A stretch of 37,772 nucleotides of DNA from Oscillospiraceae bacterium (GTDB taxonomy: Bacteria > Bacillota > Clostridia > Oscillospirales > Ruminococcaceae): contig JAFXBK010000030.1 of NCBI GenBank assembly GCA_017521825.1, positions 1 to 37,772 on the forward strand, read 5' to 3'. Shown in pieces: positions 1 through 7,642 of this stretch (positions within the stretch are counted from its first letter, which is position 1; the number at the start of each line of letters is the position of its first letter). The notes below the pieces were generated by a model that saw only the letters and a program-made list of their open reading frames with translations, was not told the origin of the DNA and searched no databases. The translations under genes were made by a program, and so were the position numbers.

Positions 1-260
<260 letters not shown>

Positions 261-266
261 CATTAA

Positions 267-295
267 ATTATAGCATTAAAAGCAACTTATTGCAA
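267..295 (-). promoter_or_regulatory. rpsB promoter (sigma-A type)
   Basis: On the minus strand TTGCAA, a 17-base spacer, then a perfect TATAAT. Correct orientation and distance for rpsB transcription; it lies in the gap after the ymxH stop. Confidence 0.75.
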
Positions 296-308
296 CCGTT
301 TTTGCCAC

Positions 309-611
309 TTAATATAAGAAAATATTTAAAAATTTTTGGAAAATATTTTCTTTTTCGTTGGTTATTTTGCCATATTGTTCGGTTTTTATCAAAATTATGT
401 CTTTTCCGATGGTTTCTATCTTATCCCAACCGATGGAAATATCCTCTTCCCTTCCGAAAATTCCGAAAAATTTTGGCTTTCCTTTTACAATCAAGGCCGC
501 TATTTTCCGCGTTTCATAATCGAAAAGTATGTCGCCGGCAAAACCAAGGGACCTTCCGTCCAGGATGTTTACAATTTCTTTTTCACAGATTTTTCCGAAA
601 GTTTCGAGCAT
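309..611 (-). CDS. ymxH: YlmC/YmxH family sporulation protein (PRC-barrel)
   Basis: About 100 residues with a PRC-barrel-like fold signature: EIVNILDGRSLGFAGDILFD followed by basic and hydrophobic strands (KIAALIVKGKPKFFG) and the ending IGKDIILIK. This is the YlmC/YmxH family, small proteins conserved in endospore formers and often located beside sigE/sigG; their biochemical role is not established. The ATG at 611 is chosen because AAAGGTGG lies five bases upstream; a GTG at 620 would overlap that Shine-Dalgarno. It is divergent from sigG, matching the usual clostridial neighbourhood of the family. Confidence 0.85.
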   Translation of the reverse strand: MLETFGKICEKEIVNILDGRSLGFAGDILFDYETRKIAALIVKGKPKFFGIFGREEDISIGWDKIETIGKDIILIKTEQYGKITNEKENIFQKFLNIFLY

Positions 612-774
612 AAAATCCACCTTTCTTTTTGCTGAATTTTATGCGTTTCTGCAGAAATTTCTGCCTGTCCGTGCTCAAAAATTACCATATTTTTATTCCG
701 TGCTCAAATGAATACATCCGTGCTCAAAAGCCAAAAATCAACCTTGCAAAAACTTTTTTGAACGGGGAATTTTT
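612..774. promoter_or_regulatory. Divergent ymxH/sigG intergenic region with repeats and palindromes
   Basis: The region holds three direct repeats TCCGTGCTCAAA at 668-679, 697-708 and 717-728 (29 and 20 bases apart) and two overlapping perfect palindromes, TTTCTGCAGAAA (646-657) and GCAGAAATTTCTGC (651-664). No convincing sigma-A promoter is visible for either gene. sigG is normally transcribed by sigma-F and its own product, but I could not place a sigma-F box with confidence. Confidence 0.5.
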
Positions 775-1545
775 ATGTATTACGGTAAAGTTGAAATTTG
801 CGGGATCAATACCTCAAAGCTTCCGGTGCTCACGGAAAAGGAAAAGACAGAACTTTTGAAACTTTCGAAAAACGGCGACAAAAAGGCAAGGGAAAAGATG
901 ATTAACGGAAATTTGCGGCTTGTTTTAAGCGTTGTTCAAAAATTTTCCGGCCGGGGCGAACCCCCGGATGACCTTTTTCAGGTTGGGTGCATCGGCCTTA
1001 TCAAGGCCATTGATAACTTTGACCCCAACCTTGACGTGCGGTTTTCCACATATGGGGTTCCGATGATAATCGGCGAGATAAGGCGCTTTTTGCGCGATTC
1101 AAACTCCGTAAGGGTAAGCCGTTCCATGCGCGACACCGCCTACCGCGCAATGCAGATAAAGGAGGATTTTATCAATGAGCACGGCCGCGAACCGCTTGTT
1201 GAGGAAATCGCAAAAATTATGGAAGTTCCTAAAAGCCAGGTGGTTGTTGCGCTTGAATCCATTGTGGAACCTGTTTCTCTTTATGACCCGGTTTATTCGG
1301 ATTCCGGCGACACAATTTTCGTTATGGATCAGCTGAGTGACAAAAATTCCGACGCCGGCTGGCTGGAAGAAATCGCTCTTAAAGAAGCGGTAAAAACCCT
1401 TTCCCCAAGGGAAAAACGGATACTTGCAATGCGTTTTTTTGACGGAAGAACGCAGATGGACGTTGCCTCCCAAATCGGAATAAGCCAGGCACAGGTTTCG
1501 CGCCTTGAAAAAGGCGCACTGCAAAAAATCAAAAAACAGCTTTGA
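775..1545 (+). CDS. sigG: RNA polymerase sporulation sigma factor sigma-G
   Basis: 256 residues, the full family length. The N-terminus KVEICGINTSKLPVLTEKE and region 2 (NLRLVLSVVQKFSGRGEPPD, DDLFQVGCIGLIKAIDNFD) are diagnostic of sigma-G. Region 3 and region 4 follow, with the recognition helix in the segment TQMDVASQIGISQAQVSRLE. Sigma-G drives late forespore transcription after engulfment, including germination and DNA-protection genes. The ATG follows a GGGGA ribosome binding site. Upstream lies an unusual repeat cluster rather than a clear housekeeping promoter. No spoIIGA or sigE is in the window; pcp follows 54 bp later but has its own promoter-like sequence. Confidence 0.97.
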   Translation: MYYGKVEICGINTSKLPVLTEKEKTELLKLSKNGDKKAREKMINGNLRLVLSVVQKFSGRGEPPDDLFQVGCIGLIKAIDNFDPNLDVRFSTYGVPMIIGEIRRFLRDSNSVRVSRSMRDTAYRAMQIKEDFINEHGREPLVEEIAKIMEVPKSQVVVALESIVEPVSLYDPVYSDSGDTIFVMDQLSDKNSDAGWLEEIALKEAVKTLSPREKRILAMRFFDGRTQMDVASQIGISQAQVSRLEKGALQKIKKQL

Positions 1546-1569
1546 TATTTCCCCGCCCTGTGGTAAAAT
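1542..1569 (+). promoter_or_regulatory. Putative pcp promoter
   Basis: TTGATA overlapping the sigG stop codon, a 16-base spacer and TAAAAT. This would allow pcp to be expressed outside sporulation independently of sigG. Confidence 0.55.
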
Positions 1570-1599
1570 ATATACAAACTATTTTCGGCGGTGATTTTT

Positions 1600-2184
1600 A
1601 TGAAAAAACTTCTTATAACCGGTTTTGAACCTTTTGGCGGAGAAAAAATCAACCCTTCCTGGGAAGCGGTTAAACTTCTTCCGGAAAAAATCGGGGATTT
1701 CGCGCTTTTTAAAATCGAGGTTCCGGTTGTTTTTGAAAAAGCGGCAAAAACCGTTCTTGCCAAAGCGGACGAAATCAATCCCGATGCGATTATCTGCGTT
1801 GGACAGGCCGGCGGAAGGCCTTCCGTAACGCCGGAAATGGTCGCAATCAACCTTCGCTTCGCTTCCATTCCGGATAACGAAGGAAACCAGCCGAAGGACA
1901 TTCCCTGCGTTTCGGACGGCGAAAACGCATATTTTTCTACCCTTCCGGTAAGAAAAATGGTCGAAGCTGTTTCAGAAGCATCTATTCCCTGCTCCGTTTC
2001 CTATTCCGCCGGAACTTACGTCTGCAACGATTTGATTTATCACGTTTTGCACCGCTTTAAAAACACGGAAACAAGAGCCTGTTTCATCCACGTTCCGTTT
2101 ATCCCGGAACAGACGACCGACAAACCCAGCCTTCCGCTTGAAACCATTGCAAAAGCTCTTAAAATTGCTATCGAAGCCATATAA
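1600..2184 (+). CDS. pcp: Pyroglutamyl-peptidase I
   Basis: 194 residues from the ATG at 1600; a GTG nine bases earlier overlaps the Shine-Dalgarno-like GGCGGTGA, so the ATG is preferred. This cytosolic cysteine peptidase (MEROPS C15) removes N-terminal pyroglutamate from peptides. The triad is intact: Glu79 in GGRPSVTPE, Cys142 in GTYVCND, His164 in FIHVPF. The N-terminal ITGFEPFGGEKINPS is also family-typical. The length is slightly below the usual 200-215. A bidirectional terminator follows directly. Confidence 0.95.
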   Translation: MKKLLITGFEPFGGEKINPSWEAVKLLPEKIGDFALFKIEVPVVFEKAAKTVLAKADEINPDAIICVGQAGGRPSVTPEMVAINLRFASIPDNEGNQPKDIPCVSDGENAYFSTLPVRKMVEAVSEASIPCSVSYSAGTYVCNDLIYHVLHRFKNTETRACFIHVPFIPEQTTDKPSLPLETIAKALKIAIEAI

Positions 2185-2217
2185 AAAATCCCTGCCGGAA
2201 ACGGCAGGGATTTTTTT
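2185..2217. terminator. Bidirectional intrinsic terminator, pcp / lipoprotein
   Basis: Perfect 9-bp stem TCCCTGCCG / CGGCAGGGA around a GAAA loop, with a T tract on the plus strand and an A tract on the other side, so it serves both convergent genes. Confidence 0.9.
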
Positions 2218-2222
2218 ATTTG

Positions 2223-2990
2223 TTATGGATTTTTATAATGCTGATGGGAAACTATTTTATAAGAACCTTCCTCTTCAATCAAGACGAGCATATCCGTGGT
2301 TTCTTCGTCGCTATAAAAACTGAGTTCACTTTCTCCATAAAGATAAATTGTGTTGCCGATTCTTTCGCCGCCGGAACAAATGAACATTCCCCAGGCAAAA
2401 TCCGAAGTGGAAGTATAGTAACAATCATATTCTTCAAGATATGCAACAGCGGAAGTATCCAAATCATCCGAAGTAATTCCGGCATATTCCATCAAAACTG
2501 CGTCCACGTCTTTTTTTGAGATTGAATGAACCGGAACGGGCATCTCCTCAAGAGTTTCGCAATTATCGAATCCCCAGGCTTCAATTTCGCGAAGTTTTTG
2601 GAATTCTTCCTCTTCAACCTTGCTTCCGTCACTCGGAAAATAAGCTATAAATGACGGAAAGTTTATCTCTCGGACGTTATCATAATACGACATAAAGAAA
2701 TGGCCCCAGGGGTTTTGTTCCATGTTCCCTTTACCGTCTGTTATAGGGTTAATCATATCATTGAAAAACTCGATTTCCTCATCGGATAAGGGTTCGCCGT
2801 CTATTTCCGGAAGGGTTTTTATTTCCGGCGGTTCTTCTTCCGAAACAGGCTCGGAAACTTCTTCCTGTTCCGGAACTTCCGGAACCGATTCCGGAATATC
2901 ATCTTTTTCCGGAAGTTTTTCCGGTTCGCTGCAGGCGGCAAAACCTAAAACAAGAACAAACGCCAGAAAAATAGTAATAAGCCTATTCAT
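2223..2990 (-). CDS. Predicted lipoprotein of unknown function
   Basis: About 255 residues. The N-terminus MNRLITIFLAFVLVLGFAAC is a lipoprotein signal peptide with lipobox GFAAC, so the mature protein should be anchored to the outer face of the membrane. Residues after the Cys form a low-complexity Pro/Glu/Val linker, followed by an acidic globular domain that I cannot assign. The ATG at 2990 follows AGAGGTG; a GTG nine bases upstream lies within that ribosome binding site. It is convergent with pcp and appears monocistronic. Two other lipoproteins in the window have similar acidic linkers but no clear relation in the globular part. Confidence 0.8.
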   Translation of the reverse strand: MNRLITIFLAFVLVLGFAACSEPEKLPEKDDIPESVPEVPEQEEVSEPVSEEEPPEIKTLPEIDGEPLSDEEIEFFNDMINPITDGKGNMEQNPWGHFFMSYYDNVREINFPSFIAYFPSDGSKVEEEEFQKLREIEAWGFDNCETLEEMPVPVHSISKKDVDAVLMEYAGITSDDLDTSAVAYLEEYDCYYTSTSDFAWGMFICSGGERIGNTIYLYGESELSFYSDEETTDMLVLIEEEGSYKIVSHQHYKNP

Positions 2991-3088
2991 ATAAAACACC
3001 TCTTTGTAAAATTGTTTTCACATAAATAGTGTTAAAATAAACGAATTTTGTTCCCACAGATATGAAAAAATTTTACAATTTTTACGTT

Positions 3089-3766
3089 TTATTTTCCCGT
3101 TGCGATAAAGGGAGCTATTGCGCCGGCAACTTTATAAATCGGCATTGTCTGGAGCATAACTTTTCCAGGGCCGGTGATAACGGTATCCACAAGACCTTCG
3201 CCGCCGAAAAGGGCGTTTTTAACGCTTCCGACCATGCGGACGTCCATCTTGCAGCTTTCGTCCATCATAGCCACAACGCCGGTATCGCAAACAAGTTCTT
3301 CGCCCGCGGCAAGGTTATATTCCTTGCAGTAACCGTCAATTTCAAAAAACGCAAGACCGGGACCGGTGACCTTTTGCATAATAAATCCTTCGCCGCCGAA
3401 AAGGCCCGCTCCGACCTTTTTACGGAAGAAAATTGAAAGCTGGGTGCCTTCGGTTGCACAAAGAAAAGCACGCTTCTGGCAAATTACGCTTTCGCCCGGG
3501 GCAAGCTGGCGCGAGATTATTCTTCCCGGGAAGGAAGAAGTAAAGGCAATTTCGCCCGCTCCCCTTGCTTTATAGTGGTTAAGGAAAAGACTTTCGCCGG
3601 AAAACATTCTTCCAATGCTTCCGCCAAGGCCGCCGTCGGCTTTTACGTCGGTTGCGATAGGGCCTCTTATCCATGTTCTTCCGCCGGATTCGCTGATCAG
3701 ACCTTCGCCCTGTTCAAGCTGGATTACCAATGCAGGAAGGGATCCTCCTTCGATTTCATAACGCAT
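3089..3766 (-). CDS. AIM24 family protein (TIGR00266-like)
   Basis: 225 residues of mostly beta structure with repeated Gly-rich strands (GGLGGSIGRMFSGESLF, LFGGEGFIMQKVTGPG, LFGGEGLVDTVITGPG). This matches the bacterial AIM24/DUF124 family, a cupin-like double barrel related to tryptophan-RNA-binding attenuator folds. Its molecular role in bacteria is not established. No signal peptide is seen, so it should be cytosolic. A strong GGAGG lies eight bases before the ATG, and a sigma-A-like promoter lies just upstream. It appears monocistronic. Confidence 0.88.
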   Translation of the reverse strand: MRYEIEGGSLPALVIQLEQGEGLISESGGRTWIRGPIATDVKADGGLGGSIGRMFSGESLFLNHYKARGAGEIAFTSSFPGRIISRQLAPGESVICQKRAFLCATEGTQLSIFFRKKVGAGLFGGEGFIMQKVTGPGLAFFEIDGYCKEYNLAAGEELVCDTGVVAMMDESCKMDVRMVGSVKNALFGGEGLVDTVITGPGKVMLQTMPIYKVAGAIAPFIATGK

Positions 3767-3798
3767 AAAAACGCCTCCTTTTTATATTTTTCAACTAA

Positions 3799-3827
3799 AG
3801 TTTACCATTACTCACAAAAACTTACAA
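3799..3827 (-). promoter_or_regulatory. Putative promoter of the AIM24 gene
   Basis: Minus strand TTGTAA, 17-base spacer, TAAACT, with a GGAGG ribosome binding site downstream. Each box matches consensus at four of six positions. Confidence 0.4.
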
Positions 3828-3848
3828 GAAAACTTTTTGTGAACATTT

Positions 3849-4565
3849 TCAGCCGATTTTTATGGAAGAAATAAACTCATCGCAGATTTTTTCATCTTCC
3901 TCAACGGCGTTCCACTCTTCATCAAGTCTTATACTGATATTGGCGGACATTACATAACCTTCGGACTTAAGCTGATAAAATCTTGAATATGTTCTTATCG
4001 GGTCCTCTTCATCCCCAAGATTTTTGCGCGGATAATTAAAGCGGATATAGCTTCCTTCAAAAAAATCTCCGCTTACTTCGTGATATGTATATTCATCAAT
4101 TCCCACCCACAATGAATTCATTGCAAGCAGGTCGTCATAGGTCGTGCCGGTATCTTTATATATAACAAAATTTGCGTAATGGCGATCGTCCCATGGCATT
4201 GTAAAAGTTATGCCGTAAATTTCTCCCTCTTCTTCAAGAACTCCCTGTTCCCAGCCCTCCGGAACGGACATTGAAACGGAAACAAGCTCGTCCTTGCAAA
4301 TCTCTGCGCCTTTTTCGGTATCAATCATCGGGTGTATCATTCCGTAAAGTTTTCCGTTTTCAATTTTGATATAGCTTTCCGGAACCTCAAGAACTTCGTC
4401 ATAATATTCATTTTTATCCGTTTCTTCCGGTTCAGATTCCGGTTTTATTTCCGCTTCCGATTCGACAACCCGGTCGTTTGGGTCAACAATTTCGATTTCC
4501 CAGCCGCAGGCGGAAAAGGAAAAAAGCATTGCTGCGGAAACAAAAAACAAAAGCAGTTTTTTCAT
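3849..4565 (-). CDS. Predicted lipoprotein of unknown function
   Basis: 238 residues. The signal peptide ends in FSFSAC, a lipobox, so it is a surface lipoprotein. After the Cys come GWEIEIVDPN and a Glu/Pro-rich linker, then a domain of about 170 residues rich in aromatic and acidic residues (VSVSMSVPEGWEQG, GITFTMPWDDRHYANFVIY). The last part resembles small secreted domains that read through alternating beta strands, but I cannot name a family. The first 30 residues closely resemble those of the lipoprotein at 27922-28968, suggesting a shared N-terminal module. It has its own promoter. Confidence 0.8.
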   Translation of the reverse strand: MKKLLLFFVSAAMLFSFSACGWEIEIVDPNDRVVESEAEIKPESEPEETDKNEYYDEVLEVPESYIKIENGKLYGMIHPMIDTEKGAEICKDELVSVSMSVPEGWEQGVLEEEGEIYGITFTMPWDDRHYANFVIYKDTGTTYDDLLAMNSLWVGIDEYTYHEVSGDFFEGSYIRFNYPRKNLGDEEDPIRTYSRFYQLKSEGYVMSANISIRLDEEWNAVEEDEKICDEFISSIKIG

Positions 4566-4602
4566 AGGTTCAGCCCCTTTGTTGATTTTAACATCTGCTT
4601 AT

Positions 4603-4630
4603 ATTATACAGCCGCAAAAAGCTTTTTCAA
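4603..4630 (-). promoter_or_regulatory. Promoter of the 3849-4565 lipoprotein
   Basis: Minus strand TTGAAA, 16-base spacer, perfect TATAAT, about 40 bases upstream of the start codon. Confidence 0.65.
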
Positions 4631-4668
4631 CAGCTATCCGGAATTATTCCCAATCGGAATAAAAAGCA

Positions 4669-4700
4669 AAAAATCCGGCGGAAATCCGCCGGATTTTTTT
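4669..4700. terminator. Bidirectional terminator after the TetR gene
   Basis: GC-rich stem ATCCGGCGG / CCGCCGGAT with T tracts on both strands. It ends the TetR transcript; the neighbouring promoter at 4603-4630 starts the next unit. Confidence 0.88.
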
Positions 4701-5289
4701 AATAATTATTGAGCCCAAAAATGCAATCGTTTATTACTTTTATTATTTCTTCTTCCGGTTTAATGCAATCGTCTTTAATCCATTCCGTTACGATTGAATT
4801 AATTCCGTTCAGATAAAAAGCCATTACGTATTTCCTTTCGCCTTCCGGATATCTGAATCTGTTAAGAATCGGGTTAAAGATGTTATCATAAAGTTTTTTA
4901 TAAATCTCCTCAAAACCAAAAAGCTCTCTGTTTTCAAGAAGCGTAAGAAAAATTTTTCTGTTTTCCTTAAAATATGAAAGGTAAGGCATCAGATAATTTT
5001 CGGTGATAAAAAACAGTTTTTCCTTTGGAGCATTATCAAAATCAATTGGCGAAATCTTTCCGTCCGGAAGAAAATACAAAACAAAATCGCCGGACATCTT
5101 CTTTACCGTTTCCTCCAGAAGTTCCCTCGTGTTTTCATAATGGAGATAAAAAGTTGAGCGGTTGACCCCGGCTTTTTTGCAAATTTCGCTTACCGTAATA
5201 AACTCGAATGATTTTGTTTTCAAAAGCTCCAGAAGCGCGTTATCCATTTTTTCCGCGGTGCTGAAATATTTGCTTTCGTTTTTATTCAA
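4699..5289 (-). CDS. TetR/AcrR family transcriptional regulator
   Basis: About 196 residues. The N-terminal TetR helix-turn-helix is clear: ALLELLKTKSFEFITVSEIC followed by KKAGVNRSTFYLHYENTREL. The C-terminal ligand/dimer domain resembles the TetR_C_8 group seen in DhaS-like regulators (SYFKENRKIFLTLLE, FYLNGINSIVTEWI). The start is taken as TTG at 5289, eight bases after AAAGGGG; a TTG at 5307 would precede that site. It lies 24 bp after a small membrane protein in the same orientation, so the pair is probably an operon and the membrane protein a candidate target. The ligand is unknown. Confidence 0.9.
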   Translation of the reverse strand: MNKNESKYFSTAEKMDNALLELLKTKSFEFITVSEICKKAGVNRSTFYLHYENTRELLEETVKKMSGDFVLYFLPDGKISPIDFDNAPKEKLFFITENYLMPYLSYFKENRKIFLTLLENRELFGFEEIYKKLYDNIFNPILNRFRYPEGERKYVMAFYLNGINSIVTEWIKDDCIKPEEEIIKVINDCIFGLNNY

Positions 5290-5313
5290 CCTGTTATCCC
5301 CTTTCAAAAAAAT

Positions 5314-5664
5314 TTATTCCCCGCTGATTTCTTTTGCAAGTTCAACGATTTCAAAAGCGTATTTTTCTTTTCCTTTTTTAAGGAGTTTTTTATAAACCGG
5401 ATAGTTGATTCCGCAAGCGGAAAAACCTATTATTCCGATTATGATTCCCAGAACGAGCATTGCGGTTCCTTCGCCGATCACCTGCATTGCAAGGCACATT
5501 CCAAGACCCGCAACAAGGGAAGAAATTATTCCGAAGGAATAGGCAAAAACGGTTGCCGGAAGTTTTGCTTTTTTATCAAGTTTTTTAAGTGCGACGACTT
5601 TGGAATCGTCTTTCGGGGCATATTCTTTTGCAATAGCCTCCGCCCAGATTTTATCAGTGTTCAT
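5314..5664 (-). CDS. Small two-helix membrane protein of unknown function
   Basis: 116 residues from the ATG at 5664, nine bases after GGAGG. Residues 1-35 are charged and cytosolic-looking (DKIWAEAIAKEYAPKDDSKV), then two hydrophobic helices (ATVFAYSFGIISSLVAGLGM and the GTAMLVLGIIIGIIGFSACG segment), then a Lys-rich tail. This is the layout of small membrane proteins often found beside TetR regulators in Clostridia; no enzymatic motif is visible. It is first in an operon with the TetR gene downstream, and its promoter region carries a large inverted repeat. Confidence 0.78.
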   Translation of the reverse strand: MNTDKIWAEAIAKEYAPKDDSKVVALKKLDKKAKLPATVFAYSFGIISSLVAGLGMCLAMQVIGEGTAMLVLGIIIGIIGFSACGINYPVYKKLLKKGKEKYAFEIVELAKEISGE

Positions 5665-5698
5665 TTTTATGAACCTCCTTTTCAAAATTTACAATTTT

Positions 5699-5727
5699 AT
5701 TATAAATTCCGGTTCGGTTAAAATGAA
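5699..5727 (-). promoter_or_regulatory. Putative promoter of the membrane protein-TetR operon
   Basis: Perfect TATAAT on the minus strand with a weak TTCATT 17 bases upstream. The weak -35 box would suit a regulated promoter. Confidence 0.45.
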
Positions 5728-5735
5728 CATCACAG

Positions 5736-5761
5736 TTTTTAAAATGTGTTGATTTTAAAAA
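5736..5761. promoter_or_regulatory. 26-bp perfect inverted repeat, possible TetR operator
   Basis: Arms TTTTTAAAAT and ATTTTAAAAA around GTGTTG, just upstream of the -35 region of the TetR operon. The right arm overlaps the T tract of the neighbouring terminator and the sequence is A/T only, so chance is possible. Confidence 0.35.
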
Positions 5762-5787
5762 AATCCGCAGAAAATTCTGCGGATTTT
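5757..5787 (-). terminator. Terminator of the CNNM-ElaA operon
   Basis: Stem AAATCCGCAGAA / TTCTGCGGATTT immediately after the ElaA stop codon, followed on the minus strand by seven T. Confidence 0.88.
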
Positions 5788-5789
5788 TC

Positions 5790-6230
5790 CTATTCACATT
5801 CAAGCGTCATAAGAATATGGGGTATTCCGTCCTCCAAAAATTCTTCCGAAACCTGTTTGAAGCCAACGTTTTCATAAAACTTTCTTGCATAAACCTGTGC
5901 TTCAATGGTTATTTTATCCGCGCCCAATTTTTCCTTCGCAATGCGGATTCCTTCTTTAAGGACGATTGTTCCATATCCTTTTCTGCGCCTTGCGGAAATA
6001 ACCCTTCCAACTGCGGCATCCTCGAAGGAAACGCCTTTATCAAGAACCCGGAGATAGGCCGCAATTCCCTCTTCGTCGCGAAGCCAGACGTGGTAGGCGT
6101 TCTGGTCCTTGTCATCAATTTCCGGATAGGGACATTCCTGTTCCACAACAAAAACGTCAACACGGAGCTTTAAGATATCGTAAAGCTCGTTTACGGTAAG
6201 TTCTTCAAATTTTTTTACAACAAGTTCCAT
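5790..6230 (-). CDS. ElaA-type GNAT N-acetyltransferase
   Basis: 146 residues. ELYDILKLRVDVFVVEQECPYPEIDDKDQNA is the ElaA signature, and AVGRVISARRRKGYGTIVLKEGI is the GNAT acetyl-CoA-binding motif A (Arg/Lys-rich QxxGxG-like loop). The C-terminal FYENVGFKQVSEEFLEDGIPHI is also typical. The acceptor substrate is unknown. It starts three bases after the stop of the CNNM transporter gene, whose last codons supply the Shine-Dalgarno (GAGGAAG), so the two are translationally coupled in one operon. A terminator follows directly. Confidence 0.9.
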   Translation of the reverse strand: MELVVKKFEELTVNELYDILKLRVDVFVVEQECPYPEIDDKDQNAYHVWLRDEEGIAAYLRVLDKGVSFEDAAVGRVISARRRKGYGTIVLKEGIRIAKEKLGADKITIEAQVYARKFYENVGFKQVSEEFLEDGIPHILMTLECE

Positions 6231-6233
6231 TTT

Positions 6234-7484
6234 TTATTCTTCCTCGGCTTCGGAAACGGGTTCAAGTTTTTCAACAACGGCGGTATCCACCCTCATTCCG
6301 TCAACGGTTTCAACGGTGAATCTGTAACCGCGGTTTTCAAAGGTATCGCCCACTTCCGGAACTTTGTTAAGTTCGTCCATAATCCAGCCGCTGATGGTTG
6401 CGTAGGGAACTTCTTCTATATCCATTCCAAGTTCTTCAAAAAGTTCCTCGGGGTTCATGCTTCCGGAAACGGTGTAAACGCCTTTGTTTTCGCTCATATC
6501 CTCTTCGATTTCATCGTGCTCGTCCCAGATTTCGCCGACCAGTTCCTCAAGGATATCTTCCATGGTAACAATGCCGTAGGTGTCGCCGTATTCATCGGTA
6601 ACAACCGCCATGTGGCATTTGCTTTTTTGCAAAAGTTTAAGAAGCGCGCCGAGCTTCATGGTTGTGGGAACAAAAAGCGGTTTTGTAAGCATGGTATCGG
6701 AAATATTTTCCACTTCATAATTGTTATAAAAATCGGTGCGGTGGATAATTCCGATTATGTTATCAATGCTGTCAACATAAACGGGAAGACGGGAATAACC
6801 GGTTTCGACAAAAACTTCGGCAACTTCTTCCTTGGTCCAGTTTTTTTCAACCGCTTCGATATCAACACGGGGAGTTGCAATATCCGCGGCGCAATTTTCG
6901 TTAAGCTCCATGGCGTTGCGAATAAGCTCGCTTTCCTGTTCGTCTATTCCGCCGCTCTGTTCAACCTCGTCCACCATGGAAAGAAGTTCTTCTTCGGTAA
7001 CGGCCTGTTCATCGCTGCTTTTGAAAATGATGGAAATCAGCTTTTTCCAAAGGGAGAAAATATAGTTGATCGGGGTAAGAATTACCGCAAGAAAATTTAT
7101 TATCGGGGCGGAAAACCTTGCGAAGGCTTCGGGGCTTTCCTTTGCAACACTTTTCGGGGTTATTTCGCCGAAAATAAGAACAACAACGGTGATTACAGCG
7201 GTGGAAAGGGTTGCACCCGCATCTCCCACAAGTTCAATGAAGAAAACGGTCGCCATTGCGGAAAGGGCAATGTTAACTATGTTGTTACCAACAAGAATTG
7301 TTGTGAGAAGGCGGTTATAATCCTCAATAAGCCGAAGCATAAGGATTGCACCTTTATCGCCTTTTTCCGCGGAAATTTTTAATTTTGTAACGTTAAGACT
7401 GTTAAAAGCGGTTTCCGTTGCGGAAAAATAAGCCGACATAAGTACAAGAACGCCCATGGCGATTATTGTGCCAATATTGTTCAT
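6234..7484 (-). CDS. CNNM/CorC-type divalent cation transporter (hemolysin family; DUF21-CBS-CorC_HlyC)
   Basis: 416 residues. Residues 1-145 form the DUF21/CNNM membrane domain (VLMSAYFSATETAFNSLN near the start, then GNNIVNIALSAMAT and FGEITPKSVAKE). Two CBS domains follow at about 195-320 (TPRVDIEAVEKN, GYSRLPVYVDSIDNIIGIIH, CHMAVVTDEYGDTYGIVTME), then a C-terminal CorC_HlyC domain. Members such as MpfA of Staphylococcus and YhdP of Bacillus protect against high Mg2+ and are thought to export it; the name hemolysin is historical. No strong Shine-Dalgarno lies close to the ATG (GAAAGG is 16 bases away) and an in-frame stop two codons upstream fixes the start. The gene is preceded by a terminator and a leader peptide, described separately. 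Confidence 0.94.
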   Translation of the reverse strand: MNNIGTIIAMGVLVLMSAYFSATETAFNSLNVTKLKISAEKGDKGAILMLRLIEDYNRLLTTILVGNNIVNIALSAMATVFFIELVGDAGATLSTAVITVVVLIFGEITPKSVAKESPEAFARFSAPIINFLAVILTPINYIFSLWKKLISIIFKSSDEQAVTEEELLSMVDEVEQSGGIDEQESELIRNAMELNENCAADIATPRVDIEAVEKNWTKEEVAEVFVETGYSRLPVYVDSIDNIIGIIHRTDFYNNYEVENISDTMLTKPLFVPTTMKLGALLKLLQKSKCHMAVVTDEYGDTYGIVTMEDILEELVGEIWDEHDEIEEDMSENKGVYTVSGSMNPEELFEELGMDIEEVPYATISGWIMDELNKVPEVGDTFENRGYRFTVETVDGMRVDTAVVEKLEPVSEAEEE

Positions 7485-7524
7485 TTGTTAATTGATACAA
7501 CCTTTCGAAAATATATATTCAACG

Positions 7525-7566
7525 CAAAAAAGCACAGCCCGAGGCGGAAACCGCCCAGGCTATGCT
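7525..7566 (-). terminator. Leader terminator (attenuator) upstream of the CNNM gene
   Basis: Strong hairpin on the minus strand, arms AGCATAGCC..GGCGG and CCGCC..GGCTGTGCT around TTT, followed by TTTTTT. It lies between the promoter and the transporter gene in the sense direction, so it must be read through for expression. It begins seven bases after the leader ORF stop. Confidence 0.8.
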
Positions 7567-7573
7567 CCGAAAA

Positions 7574-7612
7574 TCAATTTATAAAAATACTTCGTGTGTC
7601 TGCGTCGTCCAT
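7574..7612 (-). CDS. Putative 12-residue acidic leader peptide of the CNNM operon
   Basis: Reads MDDADTRSIFIN then TGA. GAAAGG lies seven bases before the ATG, an ideal Shine-Dalgarno spacing. The start is about 25 bases after the predicted transcription start, and the stop is seven bases before an intrinsic terminator, the layout of classic leader peptides. The N-terminus has three Asp in the first five residues. For MgtL in enterobacteria, acidic/proline N-termini are known to destabilise translating ribosomes when Mg2+ is low. The gene controlled here is a Mg transporter of the CNNM family, so a Mg-sensing role is inferred. It is too short for homology evidence; conservation would decide. 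Confidence 0.6.
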   Translation of the reverse strand: MDDADTRSIFIN

Positions 7613-7642
7613 TTTTTGACCTTTCAATTAAATAATACGATT

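Noticed and set aside
2821-2940. Dense TTCCGG/CCGGAA words as a possible DNA motif
   Set aside because: Their frequency is explained by favoured codons (TCC GGA, CCG GAA) in Ser-Gly and Pro-Glu pairs, seen in nearly all genes in frame.
7485-7640. M-box (ykoK) magnesium riboswitch upstream of the CNNM gene
   Set aside because: The leader is only about 150 nt, lacks the long M-box architecture and conserved cores, and contains a translated-looking ORF with a simple terminator instead.
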